A stretch of 64,000 nucleotides of DNA from Acinetobacter lwoffii. Lineage in GTDB: Bacteria > Pseudomonadota > Gammaproteobacteria > Pseudomonadales > Moraxellaceae. Positions 45,074-54,645 of this stretch are shown one piece after another. How positions within the stretch are numbered: the first letter of the stretch is position 1; each line of letters starts with the position of its first letter. The translations under genes were made by a program, and so were the position numbers. Location: contig NZ_JALJVC010000009.1 of the NCBI RefSeq assembly GCF_022967985.1, positions 49,501 to 113,500 on the forward strand. The letters are read 5' to 3'. The notes beneath the pieces were generated by a model that worked only from the letters and a program-made list of their open reading frames with translations, was not told the DNA's origin and searched no databases.

Positions 45074-46213
45074 ATGGCGCTTAATTCGTTTAAGCGCTCA
45101 ACTCTACAGCTGAGCGTGTTGCTGGGCTGTGCAGTTGGGACGCAAGTGAATGCGGAAGAAACAGTAGTCAACAGTCCCACGCCGGCAACGGCTGAAGCCT
45201 GTGCTGCACTGGAAATTAGTGCAGAGCGTCTGGCCTGTTATGATACTTTATTTAAAATTCCGGTCACTGATAAGCCTGCAATCGTTTCTGAGCGTCGTGC
45301 AGCAGCAGAAATTGCGCCTGAACCCGATAATTTAAAAGCGAAAATTGGTCAAACCGTTTCCAATATTTATGCTTCTGAAGGATCAAAGCTGACGCCGAAT
45401 CTGTCTTTGCTGGATAGCCGCTGGGAACTCTCTCCAGAAAGTAAATTAGGCACCTGGAACATTCGTTCTTATCAGCCAGTGTATTTGATGCCAGGTTTCT
45501 GGACATCAAAGAAAAATGAATTCCCTCAAAGTGAAAATCCAGAAAACACAGTGAAGGAAGACCAAAATCTTACCTCAACCGAAGCAAAGTTTCAGTTGTC
45601 TTTAAAGACCAAGGCGGTTGAAAATATCTTGGGAGATAATGGCGATCTCTGGCTTGGTTATACCCAATCTTCACGTTGGCAGGTGTATAACTCGGAAGAA
45701 TCACGTCCGTTTCGTGAAACCAACTATGAACCCGAAGCCAGTTTAATCTTCCGTACCAACTATGATCTTTTAGGTCTTAACTGGCGTATGTTGGGATTGA
45801 CCATTAATCATCAGTCCAATGGCCGTTCTGATCCGTTATCACGTAGCTGGAACCGGGTGATGCTGAATCTCGGTTTTGAAAAAGACAATTTTGCCTTGAT
45901 GGTTCGTCCTTGGTATCGCTTTGAAGAGAAGCGAGAAGATGATAACAATCCAGAAATCAAAAACTATATCGGCCGTGGAGACATGACCGCATTTTATCGT
46001 TATAAGGAGCATGATTTTTCATTAATGCTGCGACATACCTTAAAAGGTGGAGATGAAAATCGTGGAGCCGTACAGTTCGATTGGTCATTCCCGATCAGTG
46101 GGCGTTTGCGTGGCCAATTCCAGCTATTTGATGGCTACGGAGAAAGTCTGATTGATTATAATCACCGTGCCACGTATGTCGGTTTAGGTGTCTCATTGAT
46201 GAACTGGTTCTAA
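45074..46213 (+). CDS. pldA: Outer-membrane phospholipase A
   Basis: Outer-membrane calcium-dependent phospholipase (OMPLA) that hydrolyses phospholipids mislocalised to the outer leaflet. 379 residues with an N-terminal signal peptide (about 1-27, ending VNAEE). A long N-terminal extension precedes the 12-strand barrel; WNIRSYQPVYLMP marks the barrel start. The catalytic triad is His246, Ser248 and Asn260 (HQSNG...SWNR), with the same spacing as His142/Ser144/Asn156 in E. coli. It shares the strand with and closely follows the PreP-like gene; strong terminator downstream. Confidence 0.95.
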   Translation: MALNSFKRSTLQLSVLLGCAVGTQVNAEETVVNSPTPATAEACAALEISAERLACYDTLFKIPVTDKPAIVSERRAAAEIAPEPDNLKAKIGQTVSNIYASEGSKLTPNLSLLDSRWELSPESKLGTWNIRSYQPVYLMPGFWTSKKNEFPQSENPENTVKEDQNLTSTEAKFQLSLKTKAVENILGDNGDLWLGYTQSSRWQVYNSEESRPFRETNYEPEASLIFRTNYDLLGLNWRMLGLTINHQSNGRSDPLSRSWNRVMLNLGFEKDNFALMVRPWYRFEEKREDDNNPEIKNYIGRGDMTAFYRYKEHDFSLMLRHTLKGGDENRGAVQFDWSFPISGRLRGQFQLFDGYGESLIDYNHRATYVGLGVSLMNWF

Positions 46214-46245
46214 GATTCCAAGTTTCATGACCTTATAATGAAAAT

Positions 46246-46273
46246 AAAAAACCATGCCGATGCATGGTTTTTT
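46246..46273. terminator. Bidirectional terminator between pldA and ktrB
   Basis: A perfect 12-bp stem AAAAAACCATGC/GCATGGTTTTTT (46246-46257 with 46262-46273), shared by the converging pldA and potassium-uptake genes. Confidence 0.95.
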
Positions 46274-46282
46274 CTAGGTAGA

Positions 46283-47623
46283 TTAACCAATCTGGATTTC
46301 TGAAGGCGGATGTTTGAGACGACTCTTTTTGGGAGTCGCAATAAAATAAGCAAGCGTCAGTGGCCCTAGACGCCCTGCGAACATTAACAGCATCAGAATG
46401 ATCAAACTGGCAGGTTGTAGCTCCTCAGTTACCCCTCGGGACAAACCGACGGTACAGGCCGCAGACACGGCTTCAAACAACAGATCCAGAAAATCCTGCT
46501 CAGGTTCCAGGATTAATAAGCTCATAAAACCCATCATGATCAACGCTGCAGTAATACACACGACGGCCAATGCTTTAAACGTAGTTTTTTCAGGAATAGA
46601 GTGATTAAACAGCCGGATCTCATCTTCGCGTCTTAAAAAACTGATTACGCTGATGACCACAATAATAAACGTACCGACCTTAATGCCGCCTGCCGTACTT
46701 AAGGAACCTCCACCAATAAACATTAGAAATATGGTAACTAGAGTGGATGCATCACTCATTTGTTCCATTGGCAAGCTATGAAAACCTGAAGAGCGGGGAA
46801 CGGTGGCATGGAACCAGGCATTCACGGCCTGATCGCCCAAACTCATGAGACCTAAGGTCTGTGGATTGGAAGCCTCCAATAGCCAAAGTACGATAAAAGC
46901 ACTTAGGTTCAGACCCAGAATCGTTGAGAGGATTAGCTTGCTGTTGGTACTCAACTTACGCCAGCGCTTATGTTCTTTGACGTCCATCAGCACCAGAAAA
47001 CCGATACCGCCAATGATATACAGCATACTGATGGTAAAGGTAATCAGATACTGTCCTGAAAAGCTCATCAAGCTATTTGGAAATAGTGAAAATCCACCAT
47101 TATTAAAAGCGGAGACGCTATAAAAAGCTGCATAAAATAGTGCATCGCTAAACTGATATTCTTTGAGCCAAGCCAAAGTCAGAATCAGCGTACCGATTGC
47201 TTCAAAGAATAGAGAATATAAAAACACGGCTTTAATGGTAAAACTGACTTTTTTCAGACTAGTTTGTCCAATGGACTCCTGTGCCATGACTTGTTGTTTT
47301 AGCCCCAGTTGCGGTGCCAGACTCATCACTGCCAGAATGGCAAAGGTCATAAAACCCAAGCCGCCGCATTGCAACAAAAACATAATCACGATTTGACCAA
47401 ATACGGTATAGGCTTCACCGACATTCACCACCGATAGCCCGGTAATGGTCACAGCAGAAGTTGCTGTAAAAATGGCTTCCAGCCAGCTGATTTCTCCATG
47501 ATGGGCAATAGGCAGCATCAGCAGCAGCGAACCGATCAGAATTAATCCAAGAAAACCCAAAGCCAGTAAGCTCGGAGGACTGAGGTTGACCGTCCTGTGT
47601 TGCTTTAAATCAGAACTTTTCAT
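46283..47623 (-). CDS. ktrB: Potassium uptake channel subunit, TrkH/KtrB family
   Basis: Inner-membrane K+ translocating subunit of 446 residues with four M1-P-M2-like repeats; pore-loop selectivity segments can be seen at TATSAVTITGLSVVNVGEAYT, VSAFNNGGFSLFP, and SAACTVGLSRG, each containing the conserved filter glycine. The shorter length and pairing with a single-domain KtrA-like gene point to the Ktr rather than the Trk system. Its ATG overlaps the ktrA stop by four bases (ATGA), so the two are translationally coupled. The tail is basic. Confidence 0.93.
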   Translation of the reverse strand: MKSSDLKQHRTVNLSPPSLLALGFLGLILIGSLLLMLPIAHHGEISWLEAIFTATSAVTITGLSVVNVGEAYTVFGQIVIMFLLQCGGLGFMTFAILAVMSLAPQLGLKQQVMAQESIGQTSLKKVSFTIKAVFLYSLFFEAIGTLILTLAWLKEYQFSDALFYAAFYSVSAFNNGGFSLFPNSLMSFSGQYLITFTISMLYIIGGIGFLVLMDVKEHKRWRKLSTNSKLILSTILGLNLSAFIVLWLLEASNPQTLGLMSLGDQAVNAWFHATVPRSSGFHSLPMEQMSDASTLVTIFLMFIGGGSLSTAGGIKVGTFIIVVISVISFLRREDEIRLFNHSIPEKTTFKALAVVCITAALIMMGFMSLLILEPEQDFLDLLFEAVSAACTVGLSRGVTEELQPASLIILMLLMFAGRLGPLTLAYFIATPKKSRLKHPPSEIQIG

Positions 47624-48276
47624 AGATGTTTAAAATATTTAGCAAGACGGCGCAAAGGTTCCAGCAATCCTTCAACCAGTAAAATATCGCCTTCCTGAAG
47701 AATCTGATTGGCATCTCCGTGATATTGCAATGTAGATCCGCGTTTATGTAATAAGGTAGTGATTTCAGGAGCATGCTTCATCAACTGATTCAGTGGCGTA
47801 CCATGATGATCTGCATGAATTTCAATTTTGACAATATAATGATCATCCTCAAGCGCCATATAACGACTGACCATCGGATAGCTTAATGACTGGGCCACCC
47901 GAACGCCCATATCTTCTTCAGGATGAATGATTTTTTCAACATTGAGATGGGTCAGAATCATGTGGTGGGATTTGGATTTGGCCTTCACCCAGATTTTCTT
48001 TACGCCCATATTTTTTAAGTGCAATACACATAGAATACTGGCCTCAATATCCTCTCCAATCGCAACGACAACGGCATCACAGCGCTGAATGTTCAGCTCA
48101 TCGAGTACATGTTCATCGGTTGCATCGGCAATCACGGCATGGGTCAGCTGATCAGAAATGTTTTCGACATATTTTTTATTCAGATCGATTCCGATCACTT
48201 CATGCTTCAGGCTGATGAGCTGTGTGGCCACGGTCGCACCGAAACTGCCAAGCCCGATGACTGCAAATAATGCCAT
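47620..48276 (-). CDS. ktrA: Potassium uptake regulatory subunit, KtrA/TrkA-N type
   Basis: 218-residue cytosolic RCK protein that gates KtrB in response to nucleotides. It begins with the Rossmann motif ALFAVIGLGSFGATVATQL (GxGxxG about 8-13), a dinucleotide acidic residue (VIGIDLN), and a C-terminal TrkA-C domain (about 135-218, HADHHGTPLNQLMKHAP, then EGDILLVEG). One RCK_N plus one RCK_C domain equals the KtrA layout, unlike the doubled TrkA. Overlaps ktrB by four bases. Confidence 0.94.
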   Translation of the reverse strand: MALFAVIGLGSFGATVATQLISLKHEVIGIDLNKKYVENISDQLTHAVIADATDEHVLDELNIQRCDAVVVAIGEDIEASILCVLHLKNMGVKKIWVKAKSKSHHMILTHLNVEKIIHPEEDMGVRVAQSLSYPMVSRYMALEDDHYIVKIEIHADHHGTPLNQLMKHAPEITTLLHKRGSTLQYHGDANQILQEGDILLVEGLLEPLRRLAKYFKHL

Positions 48277-48385
48277 GGATTGTCCTTCGTTATCTTTATG
48301 TCATTCGTTATATCCGCTATGGTAATGAGAAGGCGATTCTTCAGCTATAGTTTTTAGGTAAAAATAGTACAGATCTTTGAAGTAT

Positions 48386-48850
48386 TTACGCTTCTTTCAT
48401 CTGAAGTACAGATTGAAAATTTGGACAGTCAGACATAACCTGACGATGTGTATATAAGGTTCCATAGCTGTTTTGGATGATGTATTCGAATTCATGATGA
48501 TCATCCTTCATGATATTGAGTGTGGCTTGGCGTTTGAGTTGAGGATAAGTTTTTAAATTATCGATTGAGGAACAAGAAAAGCTTTTTACAAAAGCTGAAA
48601 TTTTAGGATCTAATTTCACTTCTTTATAATGATTTAGAAAAATATAAACAAATTTGGGATACTGGTTGAGTATTTCTGAATGTGCCTCTATACCAGCGAT
48701 GTTGCTGAGGTTATTTGCGGTTGCATTACTGGGAATATTTTTCATACTTGTTCGAACACGATCTTCTTCTTGATTTAATTTGTATGCTGGATAGCCGTAT
48801 AAATAGACAAATAAAGTGGTGAGCAAAATAATAATAAAAGTGATATTCAT
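48386..48850 (-). CDS. Hypothetical membrane-anchored protein
   Basis: 154 residues not recognised. A single N-terminal hydrophobic segment (MNITFIIILLTTLFVYLYGYP, residues about 1-21) acts as a signal anchor, followed by a soluble mostly helical/beta domain with four cysteines (for example KSFSCSSIDNL and MSDCPNFQ). It is more AT-rich than its neighbours. It sits between ktrA and ilvA on the minus strand, probably in its own transcript. Function unknown. Confidence 0.7.
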   Translation of the reverse strand: MNITFIIILLTTLFVYLYGYPAYKLNQEEDRVRTSMKNIPSNATANNLSNIAGIEAHSEILNQYPKFVYIFLNHYKEVKLDPKISAFVKSFSCSSIDNLKTYPQLKRQATLNIMKDDHHEFEYIIQNSYGTLYTHRQVMSDCPNFQSVLQMKEA

Positions 48851-48963
48851 ATCTTAAGGTTCTGTTTTTGTAATTGTTTTTAATTTTAACAAGATTGGAA
48901 ATTAATGGATAATTGGTGTTTTCATTCATGATACATTTTTAAATCTGCCTAGAATATCATCCT

Positions 48964-48992
48964 AAAAAAACCGCCTCGAAAGGCGGTTTATG
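48964..48992 (-). terminator. Terminator after ilvA
   Basis: AAACCGCCT (48968-48976) pairs with AGGCGGTTT (48981-48989), with a T7 run on the minus strand, 13 bases after the ilvA stop. Confidence 0.92.
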
Positions 48993-49002
48993 TTTGAAAG
49001 AA

Positions 49003-50541
49003 TTACTTCAAGAAACGTTGATAACCCAGATTATTGGTAATTTCCTGATATGGATAGGTAATGGTTTCGAGAGTTTCGATCAAGCCATCCGGATTCTGTT
49101 GTGCATCGGTTGCTTCAAGACCCACCAGAACACGTCCTTCAGCAGCGCCGTGGTTACGGTAGTGGAACAGGGTAATGTTATGGGTTGGGCCAAGACGTTC
49201 CAGGAACATCAGTAAAGCGCCAGGACGCTCCGGGAATTCCACGCGGAACAGGCGCTCATTTTCAATATCGGCATGACCACCAATCAGATAACGGATATGC
49301 AGTTTGGCCACTTCGTCATCAGACAGATCGTCAACGTCATACTGGAACTTTAAGGTTTCATAAATTTCCTGACGTTCTTTCTCGCCATTTTTCAGACTGA
49401 TGCCGACAAAGACTTGCGCAGCAGAAGCATCGCTGGCACGGTAGTTAAATTCAGTGATATTACGGCCTTGTAATGCACGGCAGAAACTCAGGAATGAACC
49501 TTTCTGTTCCGGAATGGTCACGGCAAAAATCGCTTCTTTGCGTTCACCCAATTCGGTACGTTCAGCGATATAGCGTAAACGGTCGAAGTTCATATTGGCG
49601 CCGCAGACAATCGACACCATGTTCTTCCCTTCGATGCCATGTTCAGCCACGTATTTTTTAATACCTGCCAGAGCCATTGCACCAGATGGTTCGACAATGC
49701 TACGGCATTCGTCATAAGTGTCTTTAATCGCTGCACAGACTTCATCCGTATTCACCAGCACCACATTCGGTTCAACGATCGGGCCTGAATTGTCCGACTT
49801 TTGCAGACGAATCACATCAAATGGTTTTTCACCAATTTGGGCTACCGCCGTGCCATCAGCAAACAAGCCCACAGATGGAAGAATGACACGCTCATTGGCT
49901 TCTAAAGCAGCTTTTAAACAGGCAGATTCGTCGTATTCAACTGGAATGACTTTAACGTGTGGTGCGACATCACCTAAATACGCTGCAACACCTGCGATCA
50001 GGCCGCCACCGCCAACTGCGACAAACACGTAATCCACATCGCGCCATTGACGCAGAATTTCATTAGCAATGGTGCCTTGGCCAGCAATCACCAATTCATC
50101 ATCATAAGGTGGAATGAAAGTCATGCCATCTTCTTGGGCACGTTGAATTGCATATTTATTGGCAACATCAAATGAATCGCCATGCAAAACCACTTCGCCA
50201 CCCAGACGTTTAACCGCCTGCACCTTGATATCAGGCGTGGTTTTAGGCATCACAATAATCGCGCGAATACCCAGCTTTTTCCCTGAGAGTGCCACGCCCT
50301 GTGCATGGTTACCCGCTGAAGCAGTAATAACGCCACGTTCCATTTGTGATTTCGGTAATTGACTAATACGGTTATAGGCACCGCGTAGCTTGAATGAAAA
50401 AACCGGTTGTAAATCTTCACGTTTAAAGCGGATATTATTATTGAGTCGTTCGCTAATTCGTGGCGCTGCTTCGAGTGGAGTTTCGATTGCAACATCGTAG
50501 ACCGTTGCTTGTAAAATTTGTCGAACCAAACGAGACAGCAT
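49003..50541 (-). CDS. ilvA: Threonine ammonia-lyase (biosynthetic)
   Basis: PLP enzyme that deaminates threonine to 2-oxobutanoate, the first step of isoleucine synthesis, and is inhibited by isoleucine. 512 residues. PLP lysine is Lys51 in VFSFKLRGAYN; AGNHAQGVA and the GGGGLIAG phosphate-binding glycine loop follow. Two C-terminal ACT-like regulatory domains (about 325-415 and 420-512, FAVTIPEQKGSFL and FRVEFPERPGALL) mark it as the biosynthetic, allosteric form rather than catabolic TdcB. Divergent from rpiA. Confidence 0.97.
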   Translation of the reverse strand: MLSRLVRQILQATVYDVAIETPLEAAPRISERLNNNIRFKREDLQPVFSFKLRGAYNRISQLPKSQMERGVITASAGNHAQGVALSGKKLGIRAIIVMPKTTPDIKVQAVKRLGGEVVLHGDSFDVANKYAIQRAQEDGMTFIPPYDDELVIAGQGTIANEILRQWRDVDYVFVAVGGGGLIAGVAAYLGDVAPHVKVIPVEYDESACLKAALEANERVILPSVGLFADGTAVAQIGEKPFDVIRLQKSDNSGPIVEPNVVLVNTDEVCAAIKDTYDECRSIVEPSGAMALAGIKKYVAEHGIEGKNMVSIVCGANMNFDRLRYIAERTELGERKEAIFAVTIPEQKGSFLSFCRALQGRNITEFNYRASDASAAQVFVGISLKNGEKERQEIYETLKFQYDVDDLSDDEVAKLHIRYLIGGHADIENERLFRVEFPERPGALLMFLERLGPTHNITLFHYRNHGAAEGRVLVGLEATDAQQNPDGLIETLETITYPYQEITNNLGYQRFLK

Positions 50542-50645
50542 GTTAATTTTCCATCTAACAGTTTAAAATAGGGGCTTATTGTAACAAACCACACGGCTTT
50601 GCGGTTTAAAAAAGCTGCAAAAGTCCAAAATAGTTGAGTGAAGCC

Positions 50646-51317
50646 ATGAGTCTATATGCAACCCAAGATGAGAAAAAACAAGCAGCAGCCAAAGCCGCTT
50701 TAAAACACTTGCCAAAAGGGGGCATTTTAGGCGTAGGTACAGGCAGTACTGTAAACTTTTTAATTGACTTATTGCCTGAGCTGCAATTGGAAGCTGCGGT
50801 AGCCAGTTCAGAAGCAACTGCACAGCGCTTAAAAAAGCTCGGTATTGAAGTAGTGGATATGAACTCTGTCAGTGGTTTAGATGCCTATGTCGATGGCGCA
50901 GACGAAATTGATCGTCATATGCATATGATCAAAGGTGGCGGCGCAGCATTGACACGTGAAAAAATTGTTGCCTCTATTGCGAAAAAATTTGTGTGTATCG
51001 TGGATGATTCAAAATGGGTTGGACAATTGGGTCGTGAGTTTCCGCTTCCTGTAGAAGTGATTCCAATGGCACGTTCTGCGGTTGCGCGTAAAATTGTATC
51101 TTTGGGTGGCGATCCTGCTTATCGTGAAGGTGTGGTAACTGACAACGGTAACGTGATTCTAGACGTGTACAACCTGAATATTCTAAATGCGCTTGAACTG
51201 GAAAAAACCTTAAACGATATTCCGGGCGTGGTGTGTAACGGGATCTTTGCGATTAATAAAGCAGATATCGCCATTGTCGCGACGGATAACGGAATTGAAG
51301 AGCGTACTGCGGTTTAA
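50646..51317 (+). CDS. rpiA: Ribose-5-phosphate isomerase A
   Basis: Cytosolic isomerase of the non-oxidative pentose phosphate pathway (ribulose 5-phosphate to ribose 5-phosphate). 223 residues from ATG 50646 ([20 protein letters not shown]); a TTG four codons upstream is less likely. Motifs are [17 protein letters not shown] (about 25-41), [24 protein letters not shown] (about 82-105, catalytic Asp/Lys/Glu region) and the C-terminal [15 protein letters not shown]. Divergent from ilvA; the usual neighbourhood in this genus, from memory. Confidence 0.96.
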   Translation: MSLYATQDEKKQAAAKAALKHLPKGGILGVGTGSTVNFLIDLLPELQLEAAVASSEATAQRLKKLGIEVVDMNSVSGLDAYVDGADEIDRHMHMIKGGGAALTREKIVASIAKKFVCIVDDSKWVGQLGREFPLPVEVIPMARSAVARKIVSLGGDPAYREGVVTDNGNVILDVYNLNILNALELEKTLNDIPGVVCNGIFAINKADIAIVATDNGIEERTAV

Positions 51318-51334
51318 TTAAACTTTCTAGAAAA

Positions 51335-51444
51335 AATCCCTCTAAATCTCCCTGAGCGAAGTTTTAAAACACTGCTTTAAAAACAAGTGCAAGAAGGGAG
51401 ACTTTTAAAAGCCCCTCTTTGAAAAAAAGGGGTTTGGGGAGATT
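51335..51444. repeat. Compound palindromic repeat element, copy 2
   Basis: A palindromic block between rpiA and the metallopeptidase gene resembles the element at 5465-5560. It begins AATCCCTCTAAATCTCCCT and ends AAAGGGGTTTGGGGAGATT. Internal pairings include TCTCCCT/AGGGAGA (51347-51353 with 51395-51401) and a CCCC...GGGG hairpin at 51412-51432. Its right edge runs to within 14 bases of the next gene's ATG. Confidence 0.65.
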
Positions 51445-51457
51445 AAAAAAAACTATA

Positions 51458-52138
51458 ATGACCTTATCCGACCTACCCGAAATTCAAATCACCCGAAATG
51501 TCCGTTCAACACGGTTACGTTTGCGTGTCGATGCGACCCAGATTCGTCTGACAGCACCGGTTTTTTGCAGCAAAAAACAGATACAGCATTTTATTGAACA
51601 ATCTGAAAGCTGGCTGATTAAAACCTGGCAATCCCAGCAGGAAAAAATCGAAAATATTGACCGGACGCTACCGAGTGAGCTGCGGTTATTCAATCTAAAA
51701 GCAGCAGTAAAAATTTCTTATCACAGCCAGAAAAACAACTTTATTTTTGATCATGAAGATCTACAGCTTTGGATCAGTGACCGACATCCTGAAGAATATT
51801 TAAAAACTTTCGTGATTGCCTACGCAAAAGAACAGCTTCCTTCATATTTAAATCTTGTCTCACAGCAATGTCGGTTGCCTTTTAAAAACTGCAGTATTCG
51901 ACAACCTAAAACCCGTTGGGGCAGTTGTTCTGCCAAGCATGACATTATGTTGAACAGCGCGCTGGTATTATTTCCTGAAGAGGTCACGCATTATGTCGCT
52001 GTCCATGAACTGGTACACACAAAGCATTTTGATCATAGTCCACGCTTTTGGGCAGAAGTTGCTAAGCATGATCAGCATTTCCAGCAGCATCGTATAACGC
52101 TGAAAAATACGCCGTTGCCATATTGGTGGGGTGCCTAA
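51458..52138 (+). CDS. YgjP-like M48-type metallopeptidase (DUF45)
   Basis: 226 residues from ATG 51458 (the upstream in-frame part lies in the repeat). The C-terminal half is the YgjP/SprT-like catalytic domain: TRWGSCSAKHDIMLNSALV, the zinc motif HELVH (about 184-188) and the third ligand in HSPRFW. The N-terminal part (RNVRSTRLRLRVDATQIRLTAP) is the beta-rich YgjP domain. Members of this family are putative zinc peptidases of unknown substrate. The ribosome site may be supplied by the 3' edge of the palindromic repeat. Confidence 0.88.
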   Translation: MTLSDLPEIQITRNVRSTRLRLRVDATQIRLTAPVFCSKKQIQHFIEQSESWLIKTWQSQQEKIENIDRTLPSELRLFNLKAAVKISYHSQKNNFIFDHEDLQLWISDRHPEEYLKTFVIAYAKEQLPSYLNLVSQQCRLPFKNCSIRQPKTRWGSCSAKHDIMLNSALVLFPEEVTHYVAVHELVHTKHFDHSPRFWAEVAKHDQHFQQHRITLKNTPLPYWWGA

Positions 52139-52327
52139 AACCATAATTAATAAGTCCATATAACTCTATTGAAATAGCCTAAGCAAATTAAAAGTTTCAT
52201 GATCAAAATCGGACTTATCCTACTGATCAATTAAAAAACCAGCAAACCCCAGTGAAATGGTTTAGAAAACCTCAACTTCCTGTCATACTAGGCTGTATAA
52301 AGGAAACATTTATTTGAGGTAATCATC

Positions 52328-53377
52328 GTGATTTCAGTGGGTATTGTGGGTGGTACGGGTTATACAGGCGTTGAACTTTTGCGTCTTTTGCTACGACATC
52401 CAGATGTAAATGTAACAGCACTGACATCACGTACTGAAGCAGGTCGTCGTGTAGATGACATGTTCCCAAGCTTGCGCGGGCATACCAATCTTAAATTTTC
52501 TGATTTGAGTCTGGGTTTATTAAAATCATGCGATGTGGTGTTCTTTGCAACACCGCATGGTGTCGCAATGAAACATGCCGAAGAGCTGGTTGCTGCAAAT
52601 ACCAAAGTGATCGACTTGGCGGCAGATTTTCGTTTACAAGATCTTGAACAGTTTGAAAAATGGTATGGCATGCAACATGCATGTCCAGAACTGTTAAAAG
52701 ATTCTGTTTATGGTTTATCTGAGCTAAATCGTGAAGAAATTAAAAAGGCCAGTGTGATCGGGAATCCGGGGTGTTATCCAACTACAGTTCAGTTGGGTCT
52801 GGCGCCAGTCTTAAAAGCGGCTGAAGCATTGGTGAAACCTGAAAGCATTATTATCGATGCCAAATCTGGTGTATCAGGTGCAGGTCGTAAAGCCAGTCTG
52901 GGCATGATTTATTCTGAAAATTCCGATAATTTTAAGGCCTATGGTGTAGCGGGTCATCGTCATCACCCTGAAATTGTCGAAGCATTGGAAAAAATTTCAG
53001 GTCAAAAAAATGTGTTTGATCATATTTTATTTGTACCGCATTTGGTGCCGATGATTCGTGGTATGTTGTCGACCATCTATATCGATTTAACTGAAGCAGG
53101 CCAATTAGCAGATTTACAAGCGCTATATGAGCAGTTCTATGCCAATGAAGCATTTGTCGATGTTATGCCGGCGGGTAGCTCACCCGAAACCCGTTCAGTG
53201 CGTGGAGCGAATCAGTTGCGTATTGCCTTGTATAAGCCACAACCAACAAAACTGGTGATCCTGGTTGCACAAGACAATCTGGTGAAAGGTGCAGCAGGAC
53301 AGGCTGTGCAAAACATGAACTTGATGTTTGGCTTTGCTGAAGATGCTGGCTTAAATAATATTGGTTTATTACCATAA
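52328..53377 (+). CDS. argC: N-acetyl-gamma-glutamyl-phosphate reductase
   Basis: NADPH-dependent reductase of arginine biosynthesis (third step, N-acetylglutamyl phosphate to the semialdehyde). 349 residues. N-terminal nucleotide fold [18 protein letters not shown] (about 3-20), the catalytic Cys149 in [11 protein letters not shown], and the His/Arg-containing C-terminal barrel (GHRHHPEI, about 211-218). GTG 52328 start. No arginine-repressor box is evident upstream. Monocistronic, with the DUF6776-like gene following. Confidence 0.96.
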   Translation: MISVGIVGGTGYTGVELLRLLLRHPDVNVTALTSRTEAGRRVDDMFPSLRGHTNLKFSDLSLGLLKSCDVVFFATPHGVAMKHAEELVAANTKVIDLAADFRLQDLEQFEKWYGMQHACPELLKDSVYGLSELNREEIKKASVIGNPGCYPTTVQLGLAPVLKAAEALVKPESIIIDAKSGVSGAGRKASLGMIYSENSDNFKAYGVAGHRHHPEIVEALEKISGQKNVFDHILFVPHLVPMIRGMLSTIYIDLTEAGQLADLQALYEQFYANEAFVDVMPAGSSPETRSVRGANQLRIALYKPQPTKLVILVAQDNLVKGAAGQAVQNMNLMFGFAEDAGLNNIGLLP

Positions 53378-53454
53378 AAAACGTATTAGAACTTCACACA
53401 CATTTAGATTTGGATTTAAATGTGTGTCTTGATTAAAGCAAACAAGAGATCAAA

Positions 53455-54204
53455 ATGCCGAATAACGAGTCAAATACGACGCTTCCTCAGGAACCCGGTA
53501 CTAAGAAACCATTCATGAAAGGCAATACCCCCTTAGCCATTGGTGCGGCTGTATTGATCTTAAGCAGTGGCGTACTCGGATATACCGTAGGACATCGTCA
53601 GGGTTTGACTGCGGCGGGTTATGACGCAGATGCAGAGCAACTGGTCGATGTGGTACAGACTCAGAAAGCCAGTCTGGAAACACTGAACAAGACGCTAAAT
53701 ACTGCGGTTCAGGAGCGTGATCTGGCTGTCAGCAATGCCAATGATCTGTATCTGGCCATGACCAAGGCACGTGATGAACAGGTTCAGGCCGAAAGTGTGG
53801 GAACCATTTATCGCGAGATCTTGCGTCAGCGTGGTGGTTTGGCATTGGCGGTTCAAAACCTGTCGATTAAACCATTACCCGAAAATGCCTTTGAATACCA
53901 GATTGATCTGGTTCAGGTCAGTCCAGGCAAAAGCCGTGCCTCAGGTAGTGTGGAATTGCGCCTGATTAAAGGTGCGGAAATTCTGGTGGTGCCACTGGAA
54001 GATAAAAACTTTAATTTTGAAAATTATGAGCGACTCACTGGCCGCTGGACCATGCCGAAAGGCTTTAAGCCAGAATTTATTGAAGTGCGTCTTACTGGTG
54101 CCAAACCTGTAATTCGTCGTTTTAGTTGGGAACAGGGCAAAGCAGTAGAAAATCAGTCTGCTACCTTGTCAGAAATTCCGAAAACCGAAGCAAATGCAAA
54201 TTAA
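53455..54204 (+). CDS. DUF6776-like membrane-anchored protein
   Basis: 249 residues: a polar N-terminal tail, one transmembrane helix (about 24-43, PLAIGAAVLILSSGVLGYTVG), a coiled-coil region (about 60-110, QKASLETLNKTLNTAVQERD), and a soluble C-terminal domain (about 118-225, ending in a beta-rich region ENYERLTGRWTMPKG). The layout, a single helix then a coil and a beta domain, matches the DUF6776 family I recall from Pseudomonas/Acinetobacter. Role unknown; lies between argC and clpS. Confidence 0.75.
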   Translation: MPNNESNTTLPQEPGTKKPFMKGNTPLAIGAAVLILSSGVLGYTVGHRQGLTAAGYDADAEQLVDVVQTQKASLETLNKTLNTAVQERDLAVSNANDLYLAMTKARDEQVQAESVGTIYREILRQRGGLALAVQNLSIKPLPENAFEYQIDLVQVSPGKSRASGSVELRLIKGAEILVVPLEDKNFNFENYERLTGRWTMPKGFKPEFIEVRLTGAKPVIRRFSWEQGKAVENQSATLSEIPKTEANAN

Positions 54205-54222
54205 GTGTGAAATATAAATCTT

Positions 54223-54636
54223 ATGCCAAGCAATAAACGTCAAATGTGTTTAAATGATATTAAAAATTCTTTTAATGAGTCTGGAATCGTTGATTGGCAT
54301 ATCAGCCCACGTTTAGCAAATGAACCCTCTGAAGACGGTGATTCTGACTTAGCTGTACAGACCGCACCGCCAGAACTGAAACGTCCACCGTTGTATGCCG
54401 TTGTTTTATTAAATGACGACTATACGCCGATGGAGTTTGTAATTGAAATTTTACAACAATACTTTGCAATGAATCTTGACCAAGCTACACAAGTAATGCT
54501 AACTGTACATTATGAAGGAAAGGGTGTAGCTGGGGTCTATCCTCGAGACATTGCGGAGACCAAAGCGAACCAAGTCAATAATTATGCTCGATCACAAGGT
54601 CATCCGTTACTTTGCCAAATAGAGCCTAAAGATTAA
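54223..54636 (+). CDS. clpS: ATP-dependent Clp protease adaptor
   Basis: Adaptor that recognises N-degron substrates and hands them to ClpAP. 137 residues: an extended N-terminal tail of about 50 residues and the ClpS core, with the substrate pocket in [18 protein letters not shown] (about 64-81) and the conserved [19 protein letters not shown] (about 103-121). ClpS is typically near 106 residues, so the N-terminus may begin later, for example at the internal Met at residue 8; the exact start is unsettled. Nine bases before clpA, with GGGGG as its ribosome site. Confidence 0.93.
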   Translation: MPSNKRQMCLNDIKNSFNESGIVDWHISPRLANEPSEDGDSDLAVQTAPPELKRPPLYAVVLLNDDYTPMEFVIEILQQYFAMNLDQATQVMLTVHYEGKGVAGVYPRDIAETKANQVNNYARSQGHPLLCQIEPKD

Positions 54637-54645
54637 GGGGGTTAC

